This document shows, piece after piece, positions 7,689 to 15,891 of a DNA stretch of 36,622 bases. The notes below the pieces were generated by a model. That model made no database searches and was not told the origin of the DNA. It worked only from the letters and a program-made list of their open reading frames with translations. Made by a program: the position numbers and the translations under genes. The stretch is from assembly GCF_007644035.1 (NCBI RefSeq), contig NZ_VMTV02000122.1:1-36622 (forward strand). The letters run 5' to 3'. The first letter of the stretch is position 1. The number at the start of each line of letters is the position of its first letter. The stretch is from Vogesella mureinivorans. GTDB lineage: Bacteria; Pseudomonadota; Gammaproteobacteria; Burkholderiales; Chromobacteriaceae.

Positions 7689-8975
7689 TTGGCCACGGTC
7701 TGGCAAAGGTTGGCCGCAGGCGGCTTTGCCCGCCATGTGGCCACCCTGGCAAGCGGGGCGGCGCTGGCGCAGGCGCTGCCCTTGCTGTTTGCGCCGCTGC
7801 TTACCCGGCTGTATACGCCGGCAGATTTCGGCGTGCTGGCGGTGTTTGTGGCCTGGCTGTCCAACCTGGCCGTGGTGGCCACCGCCCGTTACGACATGGC
7901 GGTGGTGTTGCCCGCGGACGATGCCGACGCCGCACGGCTGATGCGCCTGGCGCTGCTGATCAACACGGCGCTGTGCGCGCTGTGCCTGTTGCTGTTCTGG
8001 CCGTGGCACCAGGCCATCGCCAGCGCGCTGGGCCAGCCGGCGCTGGCCGCGTGGCTGCCGTGGCTGCCGCTGGGCGTGTGGCTGGCGGGCAGCGTGGCGG
8101 CGTGGACGGCGTGGAATAACCGCCAGCGCCGCTATGCGGCCAACGCCCAGGGGCGGGTGGTGCAGTCGCTGGGGGTATCGCTGCTGCAAGTGGCCGCCGG
8201 TTACAGTGGGCTGGCGGCGGCGGGCTTGATTGTGTCGCAGCTGGCCGGGCAGCTGTTGGCGCTGCTGGCGCTGGCCAGGGCCGATGTGGCTGGCCGCTTT
8301 GCCTGGCTGCGCGGCCATCGCCGTGCCAGCCTGCTGGTACAGGCGCGGCGCTATCGCGAGTTTCCGCTGGTGAACACGCCGCACGCTTTTGTGGTGGCGT
8401 TTCAGGATTCCTTGATGCTGGCCATGTTGGCCGCATTGTCCGGCAGCGCGGTGGTGGGGCAGTACGCGCTGGTGCTGCGCGTGCTCAAGCTGCCGGCAGC
8501 GCTGGTGGGGCAGGCCGTGTCGCAGGTGGTGTTTCGCGACCTGGCCGAGGCGGCGGGCCATGGCCGTGCGCTGCGCGGCATGCTGGCGCGGGCGCTGCTG
8601 ATGCTGGCGGCGCTGGCTGTTGTGCCGTTTAGCGTGCTGGGTTTGTGGGGCGGGCCGCTGTTTGCCTGGGTGTTCGGCGCGGGCTGGCACGGTGCCGGTG
8701 ACATCGCCGCCGTGCTGTCGCCGTATTTTGCCGCGGCGTTTATTGCCGGCCCGGCTTTCATGGTGCCGATGGTGCTGGGGCAACAGCGTGCGTCGTTTGT
8801 CTTTGTGCTGGCAGGCGTGGTGGTGAACCTGGCGGCGTTTGCGGCGGTGTATATGGCCAGCCACGATGCCATGCGCGCTTTTGGCGTGATGTCGCTGGTG
8901 ATGACGGTTTATTTTGCGGCCTATGTGGCGTGGGTTTTCCGCCTGTTGCGCCGACGGGAACAACACGATGCTTGA
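7689..8975 (+). CDS. Wzx-type oligosaccharide flippase
   Basis: A 428-residue, strongly hydrophobic membrane protein with about twelve predicted helices. The opening (FARHVATLASGAALAQALP, then LLTRLYTPADFGVLA) is the classical start of the polysaccharide transporter/MOP flippase family, which moves lipid-linked oligosaccharide across the inner membrane. There is no ATG at the front. TTG at 7689 directly follows the wlbC stop and is my choice, with GAAGAAGG about 12 bases before. A second TTG at 7710 lies within the repeat word AAAGGTTGGCCGCA (7705-7718). Two more copies of the word are inside the gene. The end overlaps the next start by eight bases. Confidence 0.88.
   Translation: MATVWQRLAAGGFARHVATLASGAALAQALPLLFAPLLTRLYTPADFGVLAVFVAWLSNLAVVATARYDMAVVLPADDADAARLMRLALLINTALCALCLLLFWPWHQAIASALGQPALAAWLPWLPLGVWLAGSVAAWTAWNNRQRRYAANAQGRVVQSLGVSLLQVAAGYSGLAAAGLIVSQLAGQLLALLALARADVAGRFAWLRGHRRASLLVQARRYREFPLVNTPHAFVVAFQDSLMLAMLAALSGSAVVGQYALVLRVLKLPAALVGQAVSQVVFRDLAEAAGHGRALRGMLARALLMLAALAVVPFSVLGLWGGPLFAWVFGAGWHGAGDIAAVLSPYFAAAFIAGPAFMVPMVLGQQRASFVFVLAGVVVNLAAFAAVYMASHDAMRAFGVMSLVMTVYFAAYVAWVFRLLRRREQHDA
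7705..7718 (+). repeat. Copy of the AAGGTTGGCCGCA word in the flippase start
   Basis: A full-length copy in the first codons of the flippase, read there as Arg-Leu-Ala-Ala with TTG and GCA codons. It is one of the longest matches to the dispersed word in the window. Confidence 0.85.
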
Positions 8976-9492
8976 TCGCATAACACTGCTGCTGTGGCGC
9001 TGCTGGCTACGCCTGCGCGGGGCGCAACTGGCGCCGGGTGCGCGGGTGAACCCGTCGGTGCACGCCGCTGCGGCCAGCCTGACGCTGGGTGCCCACGCCC
9101 GCCTGTACTGGGGTGGCGACGTGCTGGCGCACGGTGGTGGTGGCCTGCGCCTGGGCGCGCACAGCCATATGGCGCCTTATTTTTACTGCCTGATCGGTGC
9201 CAACCAGCTGCAGGTGGGCGAGCACGTGGCCATCGGCCCGCGCTGCCAGTTTTTCTGCCACAGCAACGGCATTCCGGCCGACGCGCCAGCCACCCCGTTT
9301 ACCGCCTGCCATGTCGATGGCGATATCCGCATTGGCAACAATGTGTTCATCGGCGCCGGCTGCATCGTGCTGCCTGGCGCGGTTATCGGTGACAACGTGG
9401 TGGTGGGCGCCGGCAGCGTGGTGAAGGGCGTGCTGGACAGTGGCTGGGTGTACGCCGGCCAGCCCGCCAGAAAGGTCAAACCGCTATGCTGA
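8968..9492 (+). CDS. Hexapeptide-repeat (left-handed beta-helix) acyltransferase
   Basis: A 174-residue protein with a short hydrophobic, arginine-containing N-terminus (LLLWRCWLRLRG) followed by hexapeptide repeats. The C-terminal IGNNVFIGAGCIVLPGAVIG then VVVGAGSVV and GQPARKV is typical of WbbJ/maltose O-acetyltransferase-like enzymes that O-acetylate surface sugars using acetyl-CoA. The catalytic histidine is probably in the FFCHSNG segment. The ATG lies inside the last codons of the flippase gene (ATGCTTGA overlap) and its own stop overlaps the next start, so three genes are translationally coupled. The acceptor sugar is unknown. It could in principle supply the acetyl group missing from the initiation module, but the sequence looks O-acetyltransferase-like. 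Confidence 0.82.
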   Translation: MLDRITLLLWRCWLRLRGAQLAPGARVNPSVHAAAASLTLGAHARLYWGGDVLAHGGGGLRLGAHSHMAPYFYCLIGANQLQVGEHVAIGPRCQFFCHSNGIPADAPATPFTACHVDGDIRIGNNVFIGAGCIVLPGAVIGDNVVVGAGSVVKGVLDSGWVYAGQPARKVKPLC

Positions 9493-10694
9493 CCGGCAAT
9501 TCGCTGACCCTCCTGCAGCTGTTTGGCGCACTGCCGGCCATGCTGCTGGGCCGCCTCCGCCACCGGGCTGCCTTGCGTACCGAGCTGGCCCGCCAGTTTG
9601 GTGTGGCGGCAGAGCGCATCCGCCTGTTCGACAGCGGCCGCGCCGCTTTTGCCGCCTTGCTGCAGCTACACGATGTACAGGCCGGCGACGAAGTGCTTGT
9701 GCCGGCCTTTACCTGCGTGGTGGTCCCCAACCAGGTGCCGCCCAGCGGCGCCCGTGTGCGCTTTGTCGATATCGCTGCCGGCGGCCTGAACCTGGACTGG
9801 CTGGCGCTGGACGCCGCCATCCGCCCGGCTACCCGCGTGGTGGTGGTGCCGCACAACTTTGGCGTGGCGTGCGAGGTGCCGACCTGGCTGCGCGAGAAGC
9901 ACCGCCAGGTACGCTTTGTCGACGACGCCGCCCACGGCTTTGCCTCGCAGCTGGACGGCCAGTGGCTGGGCACCTATCACGACGGCGCGTTTTTCAGTTT
10001 TGAATACAGCAAGAACCTGACCGGCGGCATTGGCGGCATGGCGATTCTGCCGGCCGGTGCCAGCCTGCCGGATAACGGTTTGCCCGAGCTGCGCTGCGCC
10101 GACGAATGGCGGCTGCTGGCTACCCTGGCCTCGCACCTGTTGGCCGCACGCTGGCCGCTGGCCGGGCGCATCAGCATGGCGCTGGCCCGCCGCGTGGGGC
10201 TGGTGTACCGCTCGGGCGACGACGAAGTGCTGTTTGGCGAGCCGCACCCGCCGCGCGCCATGCCGTTGCTGGCTAGCGTGCTGGTACGCCGCCAACTGGC
10301 CAGCCTGCCCGCCGTGCTGGCGCACAAGCAGGCGCTGGTGGCGCGCTACCGCACCGCGCTGGCCGCGCTGCCGGCGCTGCGGCAGTGGCAGGCCAGCGAC
10401 GCGACCCACTGGGTGCGCTACCCGTTTGCGCTGCCGCGCCCGGTAGCCGACAAGGCCGCGCTGGCGCGCAGGCTGACTGCCGCCAGCGGGCTGAATATCG
10501 GTGTATGGTTCGACGATGTGATTCACCCGTCCGGCAGCTTCCGCCACGGCTACCGCGCAGGGCAGGCACCGCACGGCGAGGCGCTGGCGGCCACCGTGTT
10601 GAACCTGCCGGTGAACATTGCCATCGGCGTGGACGCTGCGCTGGAGCGCAAACTGGCACGGCTGCTGGCCGCGCTGCAGGCGGAGCTGGAATAA
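9486..10694 (+). CDS. DegT/DnrJ/EryC1/StrS-type aminotransferase, divergent
   Basis: A 402-residue PLP-fold protein. The lysine expected to bind PLP is K176 in FEYSKNLTGGIGG, and FVDDAAHGFAS supplies the ring-stacking region. Compared with wlbC it is divergent: the N-terminus has an extra hydrophobic stretch (SLTLLQLFGALPAMLLGRLRHR) and the middle is expanded with Ala/Arg-rich sequence. It starts in the last seven bases of the acyltransferase gene (ATGCTGA). Proteins like this act on 3- or 4-keto sugar nucleotides, but no matching dehydratase or oxidoreductase sits beside it, so the substrate is unknown. With the flippase and acyltransferase it forms a tightly coupled trio. Confidence 0.8.
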   Translation: MLTGNSLTLLQLFGALPAMLLGRLRHRAALRTELARQFGVAAERIRLFDSGRAAFAALLQLHDVQAGDEVLVPAFTCVVVPNQVPPSGARVRFVDIAAGGLNLDWLALDAAIRPATRVVVVPHNFGVACEVPTWLREKHRQVRFVDDAAHGFASQLDGQWLGTYHDGAFFSFEYSKNLTGGIGGMAILPAGASLPDNGLPELRCADEWRLLATLASHLLAARWPLAGRISMALARRVGLVYRSGDDEVLFGEPHPPRAMPLLASVLVRRQLASLPAVLAHKQALVARYRTALAALPALRQWQASDATHWVRYPFALPRPVADKAALARRLTAASGLNIGVWFDDVIHPSGSFRHGYRAGQAPHGEALAATVLNLPVNIAIGVDAALERKLARLLAALQAELE

Positions 10695-10790
10695 ACATAT
10701 GGTCGCCAACGATACCCTCTCATATGAAAAGGCCCGGCGGCATAATCGCACGCGAGACAAACAGGGCATGGCCAAAAGCATGCAGCCTTG

Positions 10791-10817
10791 TTCGTGTTTT
10801 TTCGTGGTTTTCGTGGC
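10791..10817. repeat. CACGAAA element D, single arm
   Basis: One arm, whose reverse complement begins GCCACGAAAACCACGAAA, sits just before the GT4 start at 10830. I see no matching left arm in the preceding 100 bases, so this is a half element or a decayed copy. Two CATATG sites (10696 and 10721) lie in the same gap. Confidence 0.75.
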
Positions 10818-10829
10818 CAGAAAGTCAAT

Positions 10830-11885
10830 ATGAAGCTTCTTCTGATCGGCTCTGCCTCGGTGCACACCCACCGCTATCTGGCCGGTATCGCCCCGCATGT
10901 CAGCGAAGTGCACCTGGCCAGCAACGGCCCGCTGCCGCCACGCTACCATGCGGCCAACCTGGGCCGCGTGCTGCAGGTGGATTTCAGCCTGAAGGCGCTG
11001 GGCACCGCTGGCCGGCTGGCGCGGCTGATAGACGAGATCAAACCCGACATCGTGCACGTGCACCAGGCCAATAGCGTGGCCTGGCACGCGCGCCGCGCAC
11101 TGGCCGGCCGCAAGCTGCCGTGGGTGCTCACCACCTGGGGCTCGGACGTTCTGCTGCTGCCACAGCAGAACGCGCTGATGAAAAAAATGGTGGCGGCCAA
11201 CCTGGCGGCGGCCAGCGCCGTTACCAGTGATTCGCTGCACATGGCCGCCGTGTGCCGCCAGCTGGCCGCGATAGCGCGCATGGACGTGCTGAACTTCGGC
11301 ATGGACGCGCTGCCGCCGCCGCCGGACATCGCCGCCAAGCCGCTGTCGGTGCTGTCGTGCCGCCTGCACAAGCCGCTATACCGTATCGACGCCATCATTC
11401 GCGCCTGGGCGCAGGTAGAAGCCGACGCCGCCCTGGCCGGCTGGCAGCTTACCGTGGCCGCCAGCGGTGACGAAACAGCCAGCTTGCAGGCACTGGCGCA
11501 GCAACTGGGGCTGCAGCGGGTGGTGTTTACCGGCTTCGTGGCGCCCGAGGTGCTGGCGCAGCACTACCGTGACGCGCGCGTGTTTGTCAGCGTACCGATG
11601 AGCGACGCCACCAGCATCAGCCTGCTGGAAGCCATGGGCCACGGCTGCCTGCCGGTGTTGTCCAACCTGCCGGCCAACCTGGAATGGGTGCTGGACGGCG
11701 TCAACGGCGCCATCGTGGAAGACCTGGGCCGGCTGGGCTGTGCGCTGAAGACGCAGCTACGGCGCGCAGGCGATAATGCCGCACTGGCCAGCGCCACGGC
11801 ACTGAACCGCCAGCTGGTACAGACCAAAGGGCTGTACCGCGAGAACATGCAGCGCTTTGCGCAGATTTACCGGGAATTGTGCTGA
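10830..11885 (+). CDS. GT4-family glycosyltransferase
   Basis: A 351-residue GT-B fold transferase. The N-terminal domain opens MKLLLIGSASVHTHRYLAGI and has the HVHQANS segment that corresponds to the acceptor-side motif. The nucleotide-binding C-terminal domain carries the GT4 signature in SDATSISLLEAMGHGCLPVL, in which the first acidic residue of the usual E-x7-E pair is Asp. It acts at the cytoplasmic face of the inner membrane, adding one sugar to the lipid-linked chain; donor and acceptor cannot be read from sequence. The ATG at 10830 follows directly after repeat arm D. The longer upstream frame is only a translation of that repeat. Confidence 0.88.
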   Translation: MKLLLIGSASVHTHRYLAGIAPHVSEVHLASNGPLPPRYHAANLGRVLQVDFSLKALGTAGRLARLIDEIKPDIVHVHQANSVAWHARRALAGRKLPWVLTTWGSDVLLLPQQNALMKKMVAANLAAASAVTSDSLHMAAVCRQLAAIARMDVLNFGMDALPPPPDIAAKPLSVLSCRLHKPLYRIDAIIRAWAQVEADAALAGWQLTVAASGDETASLQALAQQLGLQRVVFTGFVAPEVLAQHYRDARVFVSVPMSDATSISLLEAMGHGCLPVLSNLPANLEWVLDGVNGAIVEDLGRLGCALKTQLRRAGDNAALASATALNRQLVQTKGLYRENMQRFAQIYRELC

Positions 11886-11917
11886 GGTTTTTTGCCACGA
11901 AACAATAAAAGGCGTTG

Positions 11918-12098
11918 GCCACGAAACCCACAAAAGGGCACGAAAAAGGCAAAGGCGTTTTTTTGCCACGGAATACACGGAAGATGCGGACAGAACCTTA
12001 AAGACACCAAGGTTGGCCGCAGTGGTGTCTGTGTGTTTCCGTGCTTTCCGCTTTTCCGTGGCTAAGAAAGGTTCGTGTTTTTTCGTGGGTTTCGTGGC
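11918..12098. repeat. Nested palindromic element E1 (CACGAAA outer, CACGGAA inner arms)
   Basis: The outer left arm 11918-11945 (GCCACGAAACCCACAAAA...) is inverted against the outer right arm 12072-12098. Inside it, 11965-11990 (GCCACGGAATACACGGAAG) is inverted against 12033-12062 (ending TTTTCCGTGGC). Near the centre sits GGTTGGCCGCA at 12011-12021. A further CACGAAA fragment lies just upstream at 11894. No reading frame of substance is present. Confidence 0.82.
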
Positions 12099-12120
12099 TA
12101 AGAGGTAGTAAAAGCCTTTT

Positions 12121-12268
12121 GCCACGAAACCCACAAAAGGGCACGAAAAAGGCAAAGGTATGTTTGCCACGGAATACACCGAAGGCACGGACGGTGCTTT
12201 AACCAAGCCACGGTTGGCCGCAGTGGTGTCGGTGTGCTTCCGTGCTGTCCGTTTTTTCCGTGGCTAAA
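12121..12268. repeat. Nested palindromic element E2, direct repeat of E1 missing its outer right arm
   Basis: This copies E1 in the same orientation at an offset of about 203 bp: same outer left arm (12121-12148), same inner CACGGAA arms, and the word GGTTGGCCGCA at 12212-12222. The outer right arm is absent, replaced by a T-rich run and two CCCGGCCAA segments up to the next gene. The two copies differ by scattered substitutions, so the duplication is not very recent. Confidence 0.8.
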
Positions 12269-12353
12269 AAAGCAGGTGTTTTTTCCCGGCCAAAAGCTTT
12301 CCCGGCCAACGCAGTAACAAAACGAGTCGTCACCCGTAGACAGGTTTGAACAG

Positions 12354-13457
12354 ATGAAAATTGCCCACCTCACCAGCGCCCACCCGCGCCACGATATCCG
12401 CATCTTCGTGAAAGAGTGCGCCACCCTGGCCGAAGCCGGCCACGAGGTGCACCTGATCGTGGCCGATGGCAACGGTGACGAGATCAACCGTGGCGTGCGC
12501 CTGCACGACGTGGGGCCCAAAAGCGGCGGCCGCTTGTCGCGCATGACCGGCACCGTGAAGCGCGTGTACGAGAAGGCGCTGCAGCTGATGCCCGATGTGG
12601 CGCATTTTCACGACCCCGAGCTGATCCCCGCCGCGCTGCGCTTGCAGCAGGCCGGCATCAAGGTGGTGTACGATGTGCACGAAGACGTGCCGCGCCAGGT
12701 GCTGGCCAAACACTGGATTCCCGATATGGCGCGCCCGCTGGTGTCGCGCGGGGTGGAAACGCTGGAAGACTACGCTGCGCGCCGCTTCGACGCCATTGTG
12801 GCCGCTACGCCGGTGATTCGCCGCCGCTTCGAGCAGGCTGGTGCCCGCTGCGTGGTAGACGTGTGCAACTACCCCATTCTGGCCGAGCTGGTACGCGATA
12901 CGCCATGGGCCAGCCGCCGTAACGAGGTGTGCTACCTGGGCGGCATCAGCCGCACCCGAGGCATCGAGCCGATTATCGCCGCGCTGCCGGACACCGATAC
13001 CCGCCTCAATCTGGCTGGCCTGTGGAGCGAGCCGGACCTGAAAGCCGCGCTGCAGCGCGAAGCCGGCTGGAACCGCGTAAACGACCTGGGCGTGCTGGAC
13101 CGCGCCGGCGTGGCCGACGTGCTGGCCGCCAGCAAGATCGGCCTGGTGACGCTGCTGCCCACGCCCAGCTATGTGGAATCGCTGCCCATCAAGCTGTTCG
13201 AGTACATGGCCGCCGGCATGCCGGTGATTGCCAGCGACTTTCCGCTGTGGCGCGAGATCATCGAGGACGCCGACTGCGGCCTGCTGGTGGACCCGCAAGA
13301 CCCGCACGCCATTGCCGACGCCATCGCCCAGCTGCTGGGCGACGACGAACGCGCCCGCCTGATGGGCCTGTCCGGCAAGCAGGCGGTGCTGGCCAAGTAC
13401 AGCTGGGCCGCCGAAGGCGCCAAGCTGGTGGACCTGTACCGGGGGTTGGCCGCATGA
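12354..13457 (+). CDS. GT4-family glycosyltransferase
   Basis: A 367-residue GT-B glycosyltransferase. N-terminal domain: MKIAHLTSAHPRHDIRIFVKE, a common opening of this family, and VYDVHEDVPRQ in place of the usual VVHDH-like acceptor segment. C-terminal domain: the E-x7-E nucleotide-sugar motif is intact as ESLPIKLFEYMAAGMPVIAS. The enzyme presumably extends the lipid-linked glycan in the cytoplasm; the sugar is unknown. The ATG follows a 470-bp repeat region with no clear ribosome site. Its last codons read Gly-Leu-Ala-Ala through a TTGGCCGCA word, and the stop overlaps the next ATG (ATGA). Confidence 0.9.
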   Translation: MKIAHLTSAHPRHDIRIFVKECATLAEAGHEVHLIVADGNGDEINRGVRLHDVGPKSGGRLSRMTGTVKRVYEKALQLMPDVAHFHDPELIPAALRLQQAGIKVVYDVHEDVPRQVLAKHWIPDMARPLVSRGVETLEDYAARRFDAIVAATPVIRRRFEQAGARCVVDVCNYPILAELVRDTPWASRRNEVCYLGGISRTRGIEPIIAALPDTDTRLNLAGLWSEPDLKAALQREAGWNRVNDLGVLDRAGVADVLAASKIGLVTLLPTPSYVESLPIKLFEYMAAGMPVIASDFPLWREIIEDADCGLLVDPQDPHAIADAIAQLLGDDERARLMGLSGKQAVLAKYSWAAEGAKLVDLYRGLAA

Positions 13458-13894
13458 ACCGTTCCATGCCCCTGACGCTGCTGTATATCGCCCTGCCGCT
13501 GTGGCTGCTGTTTTGTCTGGTGCAATGGCTGTGGTACGGCGCGCCGCTTACCGCCGCCACGCTGGGTGGCCACGCCGCGCTGGCGCTGGCCTACACGCTG
13601 TGGCACTGGCGCAATGGCGCCTGGTTTGCGCGGCTGGCGGCCAACGATTACGCCGGCTGGCAGCGTGTGGCGCAGGGCGGCCAGATGCGCTTTTTGATGG
13701 CTTACGGCCTGTCCAGCCGCGGCATGATGCTGGCCTGCCTGGTGGTGGGCATGCAGTGGGTGGCCAGTGGTGCCATCCCCAGTACCGAACGCCTGCTGAC
13801 CCACGGCATGCTGTGGGCGCCGCTGGGCATTGTTCTGGCCTATTTTGACTGGCTGCGCATGGAGCAGGGCGCTGCCGCAGGGCAGGCGCAGTAG
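13454..13894 (+). CDS. Small integral membrane protein, unknown function
   Basis: A 146-residue protein I do not recognise. Hydrophobic segments are visible at about residues 6-26 (PLTLLYIALPLWLLFCLVQWL), 32-50, 80-102 (FLMAYGLSSRGMMLACLVVGM) and 112-132, giving about four helices, with a charged loop around 52-75. Its ATG overlaps the stop of the upstream glycosyltransferase (ATGA), and the next membrane gene follows after one base, so it belongs to the glycan operon by position. The start codon sits at the end of a GGTTGGCCGCA word, whose final A is the A of the ATG. Confidence 0.72.
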   Translation: MNRSMPLTLLYIALPLWLLFCLVQWLWYGAPLTAATLGGHAALALAYTLWHWRNGAWFARLAANDYAGWQRVAQGGQMRFLMAYGLSSRGMMLACLVVGMQWVASGAIPSTERLLTHGMLWAPLGIVLAYFDWLRMEQGAAAGQAQ

Positions 13895-13895
13895 C

Positions 13896-14564
13896 ATGGC
13901 TGCCATCGGCTGGCCGCTACGCATGCTGCAGGCCCACCCGCGCCTGGGCGTAGCCCTGCTGTGCGGCGGCCTGGTGGCGTGGCTGGCGGGGGCGTGCTAC
14001 CCGCTAAGCCAGCTCACGGCCAACCTGCTGGGCTGGAACGCCGGTGCAGGGCTATACCTGCTGCTGGCGGCCTACATGATGCGCCAGAGCGACGAGGACA
14101 AAATCCACCAGCACGCGCTGGTGCAGGCCGAGGGCCGCAGCCTGCTGCTATTGCTGGTGGCGGCATCGGCGCTGGTCTGCCTGCTGGCCATCGTGGCCGA
14201 GCTGTCGGTGGCGCGCCAGCTGCACGGTGCGGTACGCAGCGGCCACATTGCGCTGTGCGTGCTTACTATTGTGTCGTCCTGGCTGTTTACCCAGACCATG
14301 TTCGCGCTGCATTACGCCCACGGCTATTTTCTGGCGCTGAACCGCGGCCAGGCGCCGGGGCTGGATTTCCCCGGCACGGCGATGCCGGACTATGGCGACT
14401 TTTTTTACTTTTCCGTGGTGATCGGTACCTCGGGGCAAACCGCCGACGTGGCGCTCAGTAGTGCGGCCATGCGCCGTACCGGTACCTTGCACTGCATGCT
14501 GTCGTTTGCCTTCAACACCACCGTGCTGGCGCTGATGATCAATATCGCCGCCGGCCTGATGTAG
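13896..14564 (+). CDS. DUF1345 family membrane protein
   Basis: A 222-residue inner-membrane protein with about five to six helices, matching the DUF1345 (PF07077) pattern. The family's most typical segment, DFFYFSVVIGTSGQTADV near residue 165-185, is present, together with SSWLFTQTMFALHYAH upstream of it. The function is unknown; the conserved segment recalls ion-channel pore helices, but that is only a resemblance. DUF1345 genes are usually found alone, so its place between glycosyltransferases, one base after another small membrane gene, is unusual. The start at 13896 is the first ATG after the upstream stop. Confidence 0.85.
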   Translation: MAAIGWPLRMLQAHPRLGVALLCGGLVAWLAGACYPLSQLTANLLGWNAGAGLYLLLAAYMMRQSDEDKIHQHALVQAEGRSLLLLLVAASALVCLLAIVAELSVARQLHGAVRSGHIALCVLTIVSSWLFTQTMFALHYAHGYFLALNRGQAPGLDFPGTAMPDYGDFFYFSVVIGTSGQTADVALSSAAMRRTGTLHCMLSFAFNTTVLALMINIAAGLM

Positions 14565-14592
14565 CCGTTCACCCCATAACAGACCAACTATC

Positions 14593-15834
14593 GTGCGCAT
14601 TCTTTACATCAACCACTACGCCGGCAGCCCGCTGCACGGCATGGAATTCCGCCCCTACTACCTGGCCCGCGAATGGGTGAAAGCTGGCAACGAGGTGCAT
14701 ATCGTGGCGGCCGACTACTCGCACCTGCGCCAGCACAACCCGGAATTAACAGCCAAGTACGCCGACCAGGACATCGACGGCATCCGCTACACTTGGTGCA
14801 AGACCCCGCGCTACGAGGGCAACGGTGCCAAGCGCGTCATCAATATCTTCCGCTTCCTGGGCCGTGTGCTGGGCTTGTCCGGCCGCTACCTGCGCGACTG
14901 GAAACCCGACGTGGTGATTGCCTCGTCCACCTACCCGCTAGACACCATCCCGGCGGCGTTTATCGCCGGCAAAACCGGCGCCCGGCTGGTGTACGAGGTG
15001 CACGACCTGTGGCCGCTCACGCCGGTAGAAGTAGGCGGCATGAGCCCCAAGCACCCGTTTATCCGCCTGCTGCAATGGGCCGAGGACTTTGGCTACAAGA
15101 AAGCCGACACCGTGGTGTCCATGCTGCCCTGCGCCAAGGATTACATGATGGCGCACGGCATGGCGCCGGAAAAATACGTGGTGATCCCCAATGGCGTAGA
15201 CGTGGCCGAGTGGCAGGGCCAGCCCGAGCCGCTGCCGGGTGAGCACCGCATGCGCCTGGCCGAGCTGAAGGCGCAAAAGCGCTTTATCCTGGGTTACGCC
15301 GGTGGCCACGGCCTGGCCAACGCGCTGGACTACCTGCTGCAGGCCGCCAGCCTGATCCAGCAAGACCCGGCGCTGGCCGACAAGCTGCAGATAGTGCTGG
15401 TGGGCGATGGCCCCGACAAAGCCGCGCTGGTGCAGCAGGCGCAGGCGCTGGGCCTGGATAACGTCAGCTTTTTGCCGGCCATTGCCAAGCGCGCCGTGCC
15501 AGCCTTTCTGGCCGAGTGCGACGCGCTGTACATCGGCTGGCGCAAGCTGCCGATCTACCGTTTCGGCATCAACCCCAACAAGCTGTTCGATTACATGATG
15601 GCCGCGCGCCCGGTATTGCACTCGGTAGAAGCGGGCAACGACATGGTGGCCGAGTCCGGCTGCGGGGTGAGCGTGGCGGTGGAAGACCCGGCCGCCATCG
15701 CCGACGGCATGCGCCGCCTGCTGGCCACCACGCCGAACGAACGCGGCCGCATGGGCGCCGCCGGTAAAAAGTTTGTGCTGGCCAAACACGACTACGCGGT
15801 GCTGGCGCGCCGCTTCCTGCAGGGCGTGAAGTAA
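14593..15834 (+). CDS. GT4-family glycosyltransferase (WbuB-like)
   Basis: A 413-residue GT-B glycosyltransferase starting at GTG 14593 (MRILYINHYAGSP). Features: VYEVHDLWPLTPVEVGG near residue 135, VVIPNGVDVAEW near 200, and GINPNKLFDYMMAARPVL near 325-342, in which Asp replaces the second Glu of the classical motif. The NPNKLFDYM signature is typical of the WbuB/FucNAc-transferase branch of GT4. That branch often transfers N-acetylated deoxy-amino sugars early in a repeat unit, which would suit addition onto the sugar made by the 18090-22202 module. This is inference from a family signature. Confidence 0.9.
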   Translation: MRILYINHYAGSPLHGMEFRPYYLAREWVKAGNEVHIVAADYSHLRQHNPELTAKYADQDIDGIRYTWCKTPRYEGNGAKRVINIFRFLGRVLGLSGRYLRDWKPDVVIASSTYPLDTIPAAFIAGKTGARLVYEVHDLWPLTPVEVGGMSPKHPFIRLLQWAEDFGYKKADTVVSMLPCAKDYMMAHGMAPEKYVVIPNGVDVAEWQGQPEPLPGEHRMRLAELKAQKRFILGYAGGHGLANALDYLLQAASLIQQDPALADKLQIVLVGDGPDKAALVQQAQALGLDNVSFLPAIAKRAVPAFLAECDALYIGWRKLPIYRFGINPNKLFDYMMAARPVLHSVEAGNDMVAESGCGVSVAVEDPAAIADGMRRLLATTPNERGRMGAAGKKFVLAKHDYAVLARRFLQGVK

Positions 15835-15861
15835 GCCCCGCCCAACCTGTCGCGGCAAGCC

Positions 15862-15871
15862 TGCGGCCAAC
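15862..15871 (-). repeat. Intergenic copy of the TTGGCCGCA word
   Basis: TGCGGCCAAC lies in the 57-bp gap between the WbuB-like gene and the VOC gene, close to where the VOC ribosome site should be. Confidence 0.75.
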
Positions 15872-15891
15872 TGTAGAAAGCGCATAACACG

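Noticed and set aside
6582-8981. 799-codon open frame on the minus strand
   Set aside because: His/Gln/Arg-rich shadow of wlbC and the flippase, a usual artefact in GC-rich DNA; no family features, no ribosome site.
9666-11369. 567-codon minus-strand frame
   Set aside because: Shadow of the aminotransferase and GT4 genes; runs through the CACGAAA repeat.
11857-12206. Frames of 83 and 149 codons in the nested repeats
   Set aside because: Repetitive Phe/Val/Ser peptides from CACGAAA repeats, no start context.
11918-12268. CRISPR-like array
   Set aside because: Only two long direct units, internal palindromes, no short repeat-spacer periodicity and no cas genes.
4166-12268. Insertion sequence explaining the repeats
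   Set aside because: No transposase or integrase gene anywhere in the window.
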